A DNA stretch of 64,000 nt, taken from the NCBI GenBank assembly GCA_021325655.1, contig JAJPGT010000029.1:18318-82317 (forward strand), written 5' to 3'. Below are positions 24,201 to 31,961 of this stretch, in pieces. The stretch comes from Pseudomonadota bacterium. Lineage in GTDB: Bacteria; Chloroflexota; UBA6077; JAJPGT01. How positions within the stretch are numbered: the first letter of the stretch is position 1; the number at the start of each line of letters is the position of its first letter. Below the pieces are notes generated by a model. The model did no database searches. It was given only the letters and a program-made list of their open reading frames with translations, and was not told the DNA's origin. The position numbers and the translations under genes were made by a program.

Positions 24201-25819
24201 GCCGTGGGGCCCGAGCTGGCCGCCGCAGAGTCTTCGCCACAGGCGCAGCGCGTCTCAGCCGCCCCGAGAGTGGGGACAGCGCCCGGTTCCATGGCCTGCG
24301 CTGCTCGGGCATCCGGCGCCGCGTGGGAGCAGACCGAGCCACGCCCAGGGTCGACCGTTTCTTTGAATGAGATCGGGACGGTAATAATGCGGCCATCGAA
24401 CTCGGGGATGGCGACGTTCATCGCGGTGTCCAGCGGGCCCAGGCCGCGCGGGGAGGCCTCCCACAGGGCCCGGCTCATGCTGGCGTTGATCGCCTGGAGC
24501 ACCGGCACGTCGAGCCGGGTGAGCGCCTCGACGGACCAGCCGCTCGGGGTGGGGCCGTCGGTGACAAAGGTGCCCATCGCGAAGCTCATGGTGGTGACCA
24601 GCACGTCGACGATCGGCCGGCCATCCTGCAGGAAGTAGCGCAGCGCGGCCGGCAGATCGCCGTCGTCGTTGTCCTTCAGCGAGTAGGCGAAGACGGGCAG
24701 CGCGTTGAGCCCCTGGCGGTCGCACTCGGCCACCAGCGCGTCGACGAAGTCGGTGTTCCCGCTCTGCAGGTGGGAGCGGTAGAAGAGGATGCCGACCGTG
24801 GGCCGGGCGGGGTCGCACTGGGCGCGCCAGGCCTCCAGCGTCGCGACGCCGCGTCCGGGCAGATACACCCCGTGGCGGGGCTGCTCGGCCGGGCGGTCGA
24901 AGCCGAAGCCCGTCGCCAGCAGGTGGTCGCTGAGGAAGCGCAGGAGCTGCTCGACGTTCTCCGGCCCGCCGAACTGGAGGTAGGCGAACGCCTCGTGGGC
25001 GACGGGCACGCCGACGTTGGAGAGCGCGGTCAGCTCCGGGTCCAGCGCGTCGGTGCCAGGCAGGCAGAGCAGCCAGGTGTCGCGCACCTGGGCGTCGCGC
25101 ACCAGCCGCTCCAGCCCGTGGGCGAAGCTGGCCCGGCCGCCGAGCAGGCGCAGGATGACGACCTCGGCGCGCGGTAGCTCGGCATCCAGAAAGGCGTCCA
25201 CGTCCTGGTCCGTCTTCAGGTAGCTCAGGTTGGCGGCGCGCACGGGTGGGAAGTCGGGCGGCAGGCGCCGCAGCGCCTTGCTGAGCGCTAGCAGATCGGT
25301 ATCGGCGTGGGTGAGGAAGAGGAAGCCCTCGGGAACGACCTCCAGGCCGCGCGGACGAGCCGGGCGGCGGTCGTCCAGGTGCTGGCCATCCGGGCGGTCC
25401 TCCCAGGTGAAGCCGGTGAAGTAGTAGTTGGCCAGGTCTGGCGGCGGGGGGAGGTAGGCATCGGCCTCCAGCATCCGATCGATGTAGTCAAAGAGGGCCA
25501 GGATCTGCTGCTCGGTGTCCAGCGAGTGGAAGAAGATGGAGCGGCCGTCGAACAGCAGCAGCGCCACGTTGGCGAGCGGGCAGGGCCCCAGGCAGCCGCC
25601 CTGGGTGAGATGGACGCGGTTGCGCAGCTTCCGCCGCTCCCACTCCTGGTGATAGAGGTCCACCGGGACCGGGGCGTAGCCGCGATCCGTGTGGCCGCAG
25701 CAGCAGCCAGTGGCGCAGACGAACAGGTGGCCCTTCTTGCGGACCACGTTGACGGTCTTGCCATCGGAGCGGAGGACGAGGTTGCGCCTCAGCGGGCCAC
25801 GCGAGGACGGAGTGGTCAT
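21248..25819 (-). CDS. cobN: CobN-like cobaltochelatase large subunit with N-terminal ferredoxin-like domain
   Basis: A 1523-residue protein. Residues 14-110 resemble a thioredoxin-like [2Fe-2S] ferredoxin, with C35, C39-C41, C76 and C80 (CATGCCCGH and GGCLGPCPLANV). The rest is the CobN/magnesium-chelatase H-type subunit: PISFKE near 484, YMPDPERIARL near 548, KRVAFVLTNYNAKASRIANAVGLDSPASL, HVGKHGTLEWLPGKG and the long C-terminal half with NPKWIQSITRHGYKGA. CobN inserts cobalt into hydrogenobyrinate a,c-diamide with CobS and CobT, which are not in this window. An unusual insertion (about residue 487-542, with CSH and CAC cysteines) interrupts the usual short link between SFKE and PDPER. Its ATG overlaps the methyltransferase stop by 4 bp. 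A ChlH-like role is less likely without chlorophyll genes. Confidence 0.92.
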   Translation of the reverse strand: MTTPSSRGPLRRNLVLRSDGKTVNVVRKKGHLFVCATGCCCGHTDRGYAPVPVDLYHQEWERRKLRNRVHLTQGGCLGPCPLANVALLLFDGRSIFFHSLDTEQQILALFDYIDRMLEADAYLPPPPDLANYYFTGFTWEDRPDGQHLDDRRPARPRGLEVVPEGFLFLTHADTDLLALSKALRRLPPDFPPVRAANLSYLKTDQDVDAFLDAELPRAEVVILRLLGGRASFAHGLERLVRDAQVRDTWLLCLPGTDALDPELTALSNVGVPVAHEAFAYLQFGGPENVEQLLRFLSDHLLATGFGFDRPAEQPRHGVYLPGRGVATLEAWRAQCDPARPTVGILFYRSHLQSGNTDFVDALVAECDRQGLNALPVFAYSLKDNDDGDLPAALRYFLQDGRPIVDVLVTTMSFAMGTFVTDGPTPSGWSVEALTRLDVPVLQAINASMSRALWEASPRGLGPLDTAMNVAIPEFDGRIITVPISFKETVDPGRGSVCSHAAPDARAAQAMEPGAVPTLGAAETRCACGEDSAAASSGPTARALGCPVIQYMPDPERIARLVGLARRFAVLRRKPNAQKRVAFVLTNYNAKASRIANAVGLDSPASLIRVLRALKQAGYDVRDIPESGDALLQMLVDRCSYDLELLTEAQLRQAAARVPAEQYQEWFAALPAKNQREIEGRWGAPPGDAYVAAGRIAVAGLALGNAFVAIQPPRGYGLDPNLIYHMPDLPPTHHYTAFYRWLAAPPPEGWGADAIVHVGKHGTLEWLPGKGVGLSGTCYPDLFQADLPLIYPFIINDPGEGAQAKRRAHAVVVDHMTPPLTTADAYGQLDKLARLVDEYYQVEMLDPAKLPLIQQQIWELFTAARLDEDLKAMLKRQQALGDHTHPWDDELTEEGTPVTLAEMRGKDFAHLIENIDGYLCELAGLQIRNGLHTLGEVPQGEALVDLILALVRLPNLYVPSLRAAVAACFGADLEALLGDLGARLPTPLPTLEARAGRPLRSNADAVEEIDRAAKALVAALAGEGEGACLDGAQPPAPFAPAAIVPALRRLLPAAAPGEARRQVEQVLRFVCDELVPNLRRTEDEIGNLLRALDGRYVPAGPSGAPTRGMAHVLPTGRNFYAIDPRTLPSSAAWRVGEQLAAELLERYRRETGRYPESVGLSIWGTSAMRTHGDDIAQVLALLGVKPCWQPESRRLVGVEVVPLERLGRPRVDVVCRISGFFRDAFPHVIAVLDEAVRLVAELDEHPEDNFVRKRYLADLARQRAQGRSAEEARRRALYRVFGSKPGTYGAGILPLIDESNWSSVADFAEAYVNWGGYAYTADAAGVDARDEFRTVLGRVQVAAKNQDNREHDIFDSDDYLQFHGGMIATIRALSGKPPHRYFGDTSDPARARVRDLKEEALRVFRSRVVNPKWIQSITRHGYKGALELVATVDYLFGYDATADVVDDWMYDQLARTYVLDPAMQEFFRQSNPWALRDAAQRLVEAANRGLWERPDPETLRALRRTLLDAESSLEGRVEEVRRLP

Positions 25820-26658
25820 TGGGTGGTCTCGCAGCGGATCAGGGCGACGCGGTCGTGCATCCGTACCCGGTAGCCGCCGTCGGGCAACGGCTCGAACAGG
25901 CGCGGCAGCAGCGCCTGGCAGCGCTGGAGCTCGTCGGCGGTCGGATCGGGCCAGCAGGCGAGCGCCCGCGCCGCCTCAGCCTCGGTCGGATACTGGCGCC
26001 AGGAGGAGATTCGCAGCAGCTCCACCTCGGCGTCGGCGCCCAGGTCGTACAGCACATTCAGCAGGTGGACGTAGTCGGGTCCCGGGCGATAGCGCCCGGG
26101 GGCGATCAGGGCGCGGGCAGCGCGCTCCCAGGGCTGGGCGCGGCCGACGCTCCAGACCACCAGCAGCCGCTTGCGTGCCGCGGCGAGCAGTCGCTCGGCC
26201 AGCGGCGCTACGTCGCGGACGCGGTAGAGCGCGTTGGCGGCCAGCACCACGTCGTGCGGTGGCAGGGGGATGTGCTCGAAGTCGGCCTCGACGATGGCGA
26301 TGTTGCCCCGTGGCGCCCGCCGCATATTGTCGCGCAGCTCGGCCAGCATCGCGGCCGAGTAGTCTACTGCGGTGATGCGGGCCGCGCGGTGGGCGATGGG
26401 CAGGGTGAAGCCGCCGGTGCCGGCGCCCAGCTCCAGCACCGTGTCGCCCGGCTCGACCCAGCGCAGCACGCGGGCGACGACCTCTGGGACACGCGCGGCC
26501 AGGCACTCGGCATGATAGCCAGGGGCGATCCGGGCCCAGAAGGCACGGTCGAGGGCAGGGTCGAGCCGGTTGGTGCCATCGGTCGAGCGCTCCTGCAGGC
26601 AGCGCCAGGTGGCGGCTGGGTTCCAGGGCGAGGCCGAGAGGGTGGCGGGTTCGAGCAC
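25816..26658 (-). CDS. Class I SAM-dependent methyltransferase
   Basis: A Rossmann-fold methyltransferase of about 280 residues. The SAM motif is VLELGAGTGGFTLPIA, followed by ITAVDYSAAML (acidic ribose ligand) and VEADFEHIPLPPHDVVLAANAL. The start is uncertain: the GTG at 26658 gives a plausible length but its ggagg is only three bases away. Its last bases overlap the cobN start (ATGA), so the two are translationally coupled. That suggests a role near cobalamin or another tetrapyrrole, but the sequence is not one of the specific corrin methyltransferases (CbiE, CbiT, CobI). A terminator and a riboswitch-like element lie directly upstream. Confidence 0.85.
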   Translation of the reverse strand: MLEPATLSASPWNPAATWRCLQERSTDGTNRLDPALDRAFWARIAPGYHAECLAARVPEVVARVLRWVEPGDTVLELGAGTGGFTLPIAHRAARITAVDYSAAMLAELRDNMRRAPRGNIAIVEADFEHIPLPPHDVVLAANALYRVRDVAPLAERLLAAARKRLLVVWSVGRAQPWERAARALIAPGRYRPGPDYVHLLNVLYDLGADAEVELLRISSWRQYPTEAEAARALACWPDPTADELQRCQALLPRLFEPLPDGGYRVRMHDRVALIRCETTQ

Positions 26659-26697
26659 GTGCCTCCAGCCAGCGGCGGGGGTGCGCGGAGCACAAAC

Positions 26698-26723
26698 CGC
26701 CCGGCTGCGCTGGCAGCCGGGCG
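26698..26723 (-). terminator. Intrinsic terminator in the methyltransferase-cobN leader
   Basis: On the minus strand, an 11-bp perfect stem (CGCCCGGCTGC, loop cagc) is followed by GTTTGTG, 33 bp before the methyltransferase start. An intrinsic terminator in front of an operon is best explained as the expression platform of an upstream leader element. Confidence 0.65.
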
Positions 26724-26764
26724 AGCAGGCCCCACGAGGGTGGGAGGCTACCATCCGCCTGGCC

Positions 26765-26890
26765 GAACCGCAACCGCCCGCCAGGCTTCCTGGCTGCTGC
26801 ACCCGGGAGCACAGGTCTACGGGTGGCCGCGTCCCCAGCGAGCGCGCCGGAACATCCGCCGCAGTGTCCGCTGCGTAGATTGGGCAGACA
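26765..26890 (-). promoter_or_regulatory. Candidate degenerate cobalamin riboswitch
   Basis: On the minus strand the 3' part has AGCCAGGAAGCCTGGC (26795-26780), close to the B12-box consensus AGYCAGGAGACCTGCC. Upstream lie GCGGATGTTCCGG and GGCCACCCGTAGA, weak matches to the core GGUGnnAnUCC and GCCACUGUGA stretches. A terminator follows and cobN is in the operon, which both fit. The core matches are imperfect, so a covariance-model search is needed before naming it. Confidence 0.4.
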
Positions 26891-26910
26891 ACGCCGGAGC
26901 AGGGGGAGCC

Positions 26911-28851
26911 ATGATCGCGCGATGCCATGCCTCGTTGACAACCGCCAGGAAAGGCTGGGCGGCACTGCTGGTGCTCTCGCTGCTCCTGTTCGCGGCTTCC
27001 GTGATCGCGGAGGCGGCGGGGGCGCCACCCATCGTGTGGATGGGTGGTGGGCACATGGACGTCAGTTCGGTGGCGATCTCGCCCGATGGAGCGCTGATCG
27101 CCTCGGGCAGCGCTGGCGACGAGACGATCAAGCTCTGGCGGACAGCGGACGGAACGCTGGTGCGGACGCTGGCAGCGCACCTCGCCTCAGTGTACAGCGT
27201 AGCGTTCTCCCCGGATGGACAGTTCATCGCTTCCTCGGGCGACGTCAACTTCGGCAGCGGGGACGTCAACGTGAAGCTCTGGCGCGTCTCCGACGGAACG
27301 GTGGTTCGGACCTTTCGTGGGTCGCTGCTCATCTCCTATAGCGTCGCTTTTTCGCCCGATGGCGCGCTGCTCGCCGCTGGGAAGGGCTCGACTGTGGAGC
27401 TCTTCCGCGTCTCCGATGGGGCGCTGCTGAGAACGCTGCGCGGGCACAGCTTCAGCGTTTTCTCGGTCGCCTTCGCGCCCAGTGGCAGCTTCCTTGCCTC
27501 GGGCAGCGGCGACAACACCGTCAAGCTCTGGCGGGTGTCCGACGGGGCGCTGCTGAGGACGTTGCAGGGGCACACCTTCTTCGTCTCCTCGGTGGCCTTT
27601 TCGCCCGACGGGCGACGGCTCATCTCCGGGAGCTGGGACAAGACCGTCAAGGTCTGGCGCCCTGACACCGGGGCCTTGCTCGGGACGCTCACCGGCCACA
27701 CGGATGCCGTGACGACGGTGGCCTACTCGCCCGATGGCACGACGATCGCCTCCGGCAGCGCCGACAATACCATCAAGCTCTGGCGCGCCTCGACCGGGAG
27801 CCTGCTGCGGACGCTGAGCAGCCCCGGCGTCGTCTCCCTGAGCTCGGTCGCCTTCGCCTCGGATAGCCAGAGCCTGATCTCCGGGAGCCACGACAGCCAT
27901 CCCCGGCGCTGGCGCGTCGCGGACGGCGTCCTGCTCGCGACATATGGACACCACACGGGCGGCGTCATGGCAGTCGCGTTCGCGCCCGTCGGCGGAACCT
28001 TCGCCTCAGGTGCAGCCGACTTCACCGCCCGGATCTGGGACGCCGCGGTTGGTACGGAGCTCCACACCCTGGAGGATGCCAACGACGTCATCAACAGCGT
28101 GGCCTACTCGCCAGATGCCAGCCTGCTCGCGGGAGCCGCCGGCTCCCCGCCGCCCGATACCCGCGACAGGCGGATCTTCCTCTGGCGGGTGGACACCGGC
28201 GCCCTGGTGCGGACGATGCCCGGGCATCTGGGGGGGAGCACGAGCGTGGCGTTCTCGCCCGATGGGCAGACGCTGGCCTCTGGCGGGCGAGACAGCCTGG
28301 TGAAGCTGTGGCGCGTCGCTGATGGCACGCTGCTGAAGAGCTTCGCGGGGCAGCCGGGAGGGATCACCGCGGTGGCCTACACGCCCGATGGCCAGACGGT
28401 GGTCTCCGCGAGCAACGCCGGGACTGTCTTCTTCCGCCGAGTATCGGATGGCACGGTGATCCGGACAGTCACTGCACCGAATGGCATCGCCGCCATGGCC
28501 CTCTCGGCGGATGGGTCGCTCCTGGTCACCGGGGAGTCCGCGTACGGCAGCAACGTCCACATCTGGAACGCCACGACTGGAGCGCTCGTCCGCACGCTGG
28601 CGGGGCACGCCAACGGCTTCGTGCAGGGCGTCGCGATCACCGGCGATGACCAGACCGTGGCCTCCGGCTCGGGCTTCGCGCGCGAGGTCAAGCTGTGGCG
28701 CGTCTCTGACGGCGCGCTGCTTCAGACCTACGACCGGGAGACCGGCTGGGGCATCATCCCTCAGCTCCCGGTGGCGTTCGCGCCGGACGGCCTGACCTTC
28801 GGCTACGGCCGCACGGACGCAACGGTCGTCGTCGCCAGCACCCCGAGCTAG
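26911..28851 (+). CDS. Secreted WD40-repeat protein with fourteen units
   Basis: A 646-residue protein. A signal peptide (residues about 16-37, WAALLVLSLLLFAASVIAEAAG) precedes WD40 repeats filling the rest. Thirteen units end in a recognisable strand (IKLWR, VKLWR, VHIWN and similar) with SVAFSPDG starts, and a fourteenth is degenerate at the C-terminus. Fourteen units suit two seven-bladed propellers. Unlike NACHT or kinase WD40 proteins there is no effector domain, so it is a secreted binding scaffold. The start has aggggga right before it. It diverges from the methyltransferase-cobN operon and ends in a hairpin. Confidence 0.9.
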   Translation: MIARCHASLTTARKGWAALLVLSLLLFAASVIAEAAGAPPIVWMGGGHMDVSSVAISPDGALIASGSAGDETIKLWRTADGTLVRTLAAHLASVYSVAFSPDGQFIASSGDVNFGSGDVNVKLWRVSDGTVVRTFRGSLLISYSVAFSPDGALLAAGKGSTVELFRVSDGALLRTLRGHSFSVFSVAFAPSGSFLASGSGDNTVKLWRVSDGALLRTLQGHTFFVSSVAFSPDGRRLISGSWDKTVKVWRPDTGALLGTLTGHTDAVTTVAYSPDGTTIASGSADNTIKLWRASTGSLLRTLSSPGVVSLSSVAFASDSQSLISGSHDSHPRRWRVADGVLLATYGHHTGGVMAVAFAPVGGTFASGAADFTARIWDAAVGTELHTLEDANDVINSVAYSPDASLLAGAAGSPPPDTRDRRIFLWRVDTGALVRTMPGHLGGSTSVAFSPDGQTLASGGRDSLVKLWRVADGTLLKSFAGQPGGITAVAYTPDGQTVVSASNAGTVFFRRVSDGTVIRTVTAPNGIAAMALSADGSLLVTGESAYGSNVHIWNATTGALVRTLAGHANGFVQGVAITGDDQTVASGSGFAREVKLWRVSDGALLQTYDRETGWGIIPQLPVAFAPDGLTFGYGRTDATVVVASTPS

Positions 28852-28885
28852 CGAGCGCGCCAGCGGCAGCCCGGGTTCGGGGCGG

Positions 28886-28919
28886 GGCGCCGCCGCCGTT
28901 CGCAGGCAGCGGCGGCGCC
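28886..28919 (+). terminator. GC hairpin after the WD40 gene
   Basis: An 11-bp perfect stem (GGCGCCGCCGC) with a 12-base loop lies 35 bp after the WD40 stop. There is no U-tract, so termination efficiency is uncertain. Confidence 0.5.
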
Positions 28920-29152
28920 GTGCTCGACCCTGCCGACTGTCGCTGCCCGCGCCAGCACTCCCTGGCAGACGTGGCCAGCAGCCACCCGGATATCGGCCTG
29001 CTGGCCCGGGCCAGGCGGCAGCCGGGCTGGCATGCTCCGCCACAGGCCCCCGTCGGGAGCCAGGCCCTACCGCGCTGCCGCCTGACAGACCAAAGGCAGG
29101 GCTACTAGGCGTTTATCACCGGGCAAATCCTTTCAGCAGGAGAGATCGCCCC
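28920..29152. other. No supported gene
   Basis: The gap between the WD40 hairpin and the 52-residue membrane-protein gene. One 62-codon frame exists but has no ribosome site or coding bias. The end carries caggagag, the site for the small gene. Confidence 0.4.
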
Positions 29153-29311
29153 ATGGACATGAATCTGGTTGGGGCCGCTTTCTACTGGCTCGTGACGCTG
29201 GCCGTGATCGCCGGCACGCTGCTCTGGCCGAGCCGGAGCGCCAAGCCCCGCCACGTCCCCGCCCGGATACGGCGCCCGGCGGCGCACACGCGGCTGGCGC
29301 AGCGGCGGTAG
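29153..29311 (+). CDS. Small single-span membrane protein, 52 residues
   Basis: An ATG preceded by caggagagatcgcccc opens a 52-codon gene ending in TAG. Residues 6-25 (VGAAFYWLVTLAVIAGTLLW) form a clear membrane helix; the tail is strongly basic (SRSAKPRHVPARIRR and on), which predicts a cytoplasmic C-terminus and possible contact with acidic partners or lipid heads. It is too short for family assignment. It shares architecture, but not sequence, with the small membrane protein at 19860-20159. Confidence 0.6.
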   Translation: MDMNLVGAAFYWLVTLAVIAGTLLWPSRSAKPRHVPARIRRPAAHTRLAQRR

Positions 29312-29474
29312 GGCGCAGCGGGTCCAACGCGCTGGCGCGGCCGGCCGCGTGTCCGATGGGCGCACCGGGGCCCCGGTTCGGCACAATGTGCCTCGCGCTC
29401 CGCGGCGCACCGGAACAGCGACACCCGCGGGGAAGCAGCGGCGGTGAGGCGGAGCGCGGAATAGAGGAGCGCCA

Positions 29475-29975
29475 GTGACGATTACGATCCGACATTCGCT
29501 GTACTGGAGCGGTCCGGACCTGATCGGGATCGACTCCATCGTCGAGCCGGGGAGCTACTGGCAACGGGTAATGAGTGCCCCGCTCATCGAGGCGCGCGAT
29601 CAGCCCGGGGTGGGTCGGGTGGCCCTGCCCAGCGGGCAGAGCCCGGCGGTATTGCTGGAGCTGGTGCTGGAATGGGTGCGCCAGGCGGAATTCCCCACCC
29701 TGCCCAGTCGTGCCAGCTCGCACTTCGTCTGGGAGGACGAGGCCTGGGCGCGCAAATACCACGAGACGCTGCGGAACGCTCGGCTGTACGAGGTGCAGCC
29801 GGTGGGCGATGCCCGGCTGTTCCGCGCCGACTACACCCTTGGCAACGCCTTCCGCGAGGGCGACACCCTTGCCAAGCTGATCGACCGCGCCCGGCGATAC
29901 TGGCGCGGCGAGAGGACCGGGCAGTCGGAGATCCTGATCCAGGGGTCCATCCAGGTGATTCGCGTCATCATCTGA
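29475..29975 (+). CDS. Conserved-looking hypothetical protein, possibly DUF2441-like
   Basis: A 166-residue protein with a GTG start preceded by agaggagcgcc. IRHSLYWSGPDLIGIDSIVEPGSYWQ at the start, LPSRASSHFVWEDEAWARKY in the middle and the ARRYWRGE stretch near the C-terminus recall DUF2441-type proteins, an uncharacterised group. I recall this resemblance from pattern only and hold it loosely. No signal peptide or membrane segment is seen, so it is cytoplasmic. It is separated from its neighbours by more than 100 bp on each side and is probably monocistronic. Confidence 0.7.
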   Translation: MTITIRHSLYWSGPDLIGIDSIVEPGSYWQRVMSAPLIEARDQPGVGRVALPSGQSPAVLLELVLEWVRQAEFPTLPSRASSHFVWEDEAWARKYHETLRNARLYEVQPVGDARLFRADYTLGNAFREGDTLAKLIDRARRYWRGERTGQSEILIQGSIQVIRVII

Positions 29976-30082
29976 GGCGTGGCCCCGAGCCAGCCGCGGG
30001 AATCACGGCGCTTTCACAGCCCCTTTATTACGCTGGAAGCGCCCGGAGGCGATGACGCCCCGGGTTGGAGTGGAGGGGCTCC

Positions 30083-30331
30083 ATGCGACAGGAATGGCTG
30101 TTCGAATGTGGCCGCTGTGGGGCGCTCCTGTGGCTCGCCCGCCCCACGGATCCGCTGCCCCCGCACCAGCGGCCATTCCCGGACGTTCCCTGCTTCCAGG
30201 CGGGCCAGCGCGGTATCTTTCGCGCCCGCCTCGGCGCGCCCGACGACGTCTCAGCCCTTCCGACGACACTCGCTCCCCTCACCACTTTTCAGGTCGGCCC
30301 TCCGCTTGACGGGCTCAGCCGGCCCTGCTAG
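30083..30331 (+). CDS. Small protein with a CxxC pair, possible zinc ribbon
   Basis: An 82-residue frame starting at an ATG with ggaggggctcc before it. The opening MRQEWLFECGRCGALLWLA has a CxxC knuckle, and a further Cys lies at residue 37 (PDVPCF). That could make half of a zinc ribbon, as in small rubredoxin- or regulator-like proteins, but the second CxxC is missing. The C-terminal half is low-complexity. The gene may be real or a decayed remnant. Confidence 0.45.
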   Translation: MRQEWLFECGRCGALLWLARPTDPLPPHQRPFPDVPCFQAGQRGIFRARLGAPDDVSALPTTLAPLTTFQVGPPLDGLSRPC

Positions 30332-30386
30332 GCTCGGCGCGGCTGAGCCGACAGCGCGGCACGCCGCGGTACGGAGGGGGAAAGAG

Positions 30387-30654
30387 ATGCGACTGGGAGC
30401 GGGACTCATCCATGTTGGCCCAGTGCTGGGGCTGGTGGCTGGGGTACTGCTGGGCACCCAGGAGGCTGCGGCGGCCCGGGGACAGGTCGGCGCCCCAGGC
30501 GTCAACCGGTGGGCCAACTGGGGGATGGGACTGCCGGTGGTTCCTCCTGTCTCTTGGGCTGCCGCACTACCCCGGTGCAGACGCAGCGGCTGGCGGACGT
30601 GACCGCGATCAGCGCGGGGGGTATCACAGCCTGGCGCTGCGAGTCGGCACCTGA
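30387..30654 (+). pseudogene. Decayed secreted RCC1-repeat gene with two frameshifts
   Basis: It begins well: aggggg site, ATG and a signal peptide (LGAGLIHVGPVLGLVAGVLL, then EAAAARG). The reading frame then breaks. RCC1-repeat sequence GQLGDGT and TTPVQTQRLADVTAISAGG is in the second frame from about 30508, and the repeat continues as GGYHSLALRVGT then TGA in the third frame at about 30618. Two small indels therefore split one propeller unit, and all other expected repeats are lost. RCC1-like beta-propellers normally have about seven units. It lies in a run of other propeller genes (WD40 before, YVTN after). Confidence 0.72.
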
Positions 30655-30834
30655 CCGTCCCTCGGGCCCCGACGGCTGTCGGCGCTGGCAGGAGCGGGGC
30701 GGGGAGAGGGGGCGCCTCCGCCTGGCGCTTGACGCCTCGGCAGCGGTTTGGTATCCCCTCCGCTCACCGCTGCCCGGGGCGTAGCCAAGCGGGCGCGCCC
30801 GGGGCGCTGCTGGCGACAGACATGGGAGAGGGAG

Positions 30835-31800
30835 ATGGACAGACGCGCGCTGAGGCTGCTCGCGGTGGTGCTTGCGATCGCGGCGCTGAGTACGCTCGCT
30901 GCCCACGCGGACGCCGTCGCGCCGTCGCCGGGCGGGATCATCACCATTCCGGTGGGGCTCAATCCAGATGGAATCGGGCTGAATCCGCAGACGAACCAGG
31001 TCTACGTGGCGAACCTGGGCGACAACACCGTGTCGGTGATCGACGGGGCAACCAACCAGGTCGTCAGCACGATCGGGGTCGGCAGCGGCCCGGCCGGCGT
31101 GGGCGTGAATCCCAGCACGGACCGCATCTTCATCACCAATTATTTCGGCGGGAACGTCTCGGTCATCAAGGGGTCCAGGCGCGCTGTGGTGGCGACCGTC
31201 GCGGTCGGCGTCAACCCGTATGGAGCCTGGTCCAACTCGGTCACCCGCCACACCTACGTGACGAACTACGGGAGCAACACCGTCTCGGTCATCGACGAGA
31301 ACAGCAAGGGGACGATCGCGACCATCCCGGTGGGGCTGAACCCGATCGGGGTGGTGGCCGACCCGCACATCAATCGGGTGTACGTAGCGAACTTCGGCAG
31401 CAACACGGTGTCGGTGATCGACGGGGCGACCAACCAGGTGATCGCCACGATCCCGACCGGCAGCGCCCCGCAAGGGATCGCCGCGAACACCCGCAGCGGC
31501 CGGATCTACGTCACGAACAATTTCAGCAACACCCTCTCGGTGATCGACGAGACGACCAACCGGGTCAGGGCGACGGTGAGGGGGCTGAGCAGCCCGATCG
31601 GGGTGGGGGTGAACCCGCGCACCGGGCGGGTGTACGTGGCGAACTACGCCAGCAACACGGTGTCGAAGATCGATGGCGACACCAACACCATCCTCGAGAG
31701 CTTCCCCGTCGGCACCAACCCGCGCTGGGTCGTAGTGAACCCGGAGACGAACCGAGTGTACGTGACGAACTCCGGCGACAACACCGTTTCGGTGATCTAA
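30835..31800 (+). CDS. Secreted YVTN-type seven-bladed beta-propeller protein
   Basis: A 321-residue protein with a signal peptide (residues about 5-24, LRLLAVVLAIAALSTLAAHA) and seven units ending in Y-V-(T/A)-N-x-(G/S)-x-N-T-V-S-V-I-D. The third-to-last strand is NPxTNRVYV. Seven units match a closed propeller, as in archaeal surface-layer YVTN proteins and in Chloroflexota relatives. The protein stops at the end of the last NTVSVI strand without any C-terminal extra domain or anchor, so it is probably released or bound to another surface component. The start has ggagaggg directly before it. Promoter not obvious. Confidence 0.9.
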   Translation: MDRRALRLLAVVLAIAALSTLAAHADAVAPSPGGIITIPVGLNPDGIGLNPQTNQVYVANLGDNTVSVIDGATNQVVSTIGVGSGPAGVGVNPSTDRIFITNYFGGNVSVIKGSRRAVVATVAVGVNPYGAWSNSVTRHTYVTNYGSNTVSVIDENSKGTIATIPVGLNPIGVVADPHINRVYVANFGSNTVSVIDGATNQVIATIPTGSAPQGIAANTRSGRIYVTNNFSNTLSVIDETTNRVRATVRGLSSPIGVGVNPRTGRVYVANYASNTVSKIDGDTNTILESFPVGTNPRWVVVNPETNRVYVTNSGDNTVSVI

Positions 31801-31854
31801 GCGCGGGCCGCGAACCCGCTGTAGCCCCCATCGCGGCCACCCTTGCGCCGGCTA

Positions 31855-31883
31855 TTGACTGACCGCGGGCTGGCGGGCACAAT
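31855..31883 (+). promoter_or_regulatory. Probable promoter of the aminotransferase gene
   Basis: TTGACT (31855-31860), 17-bp spacer, CACAAT (31878-31883), 78 bp before the GTG start. The -35 is one base from consensus; the -10 matches four of six. Confidence 0.5.
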
Positions 31884-31961
31884 GGCGGCTCAGCCGTCCG
31901 CGCCGCGGGCGGTTGGAGCGAAACGAGAGCCGGGCACAGGCTCCGGGAAGGGACAGCGAGG

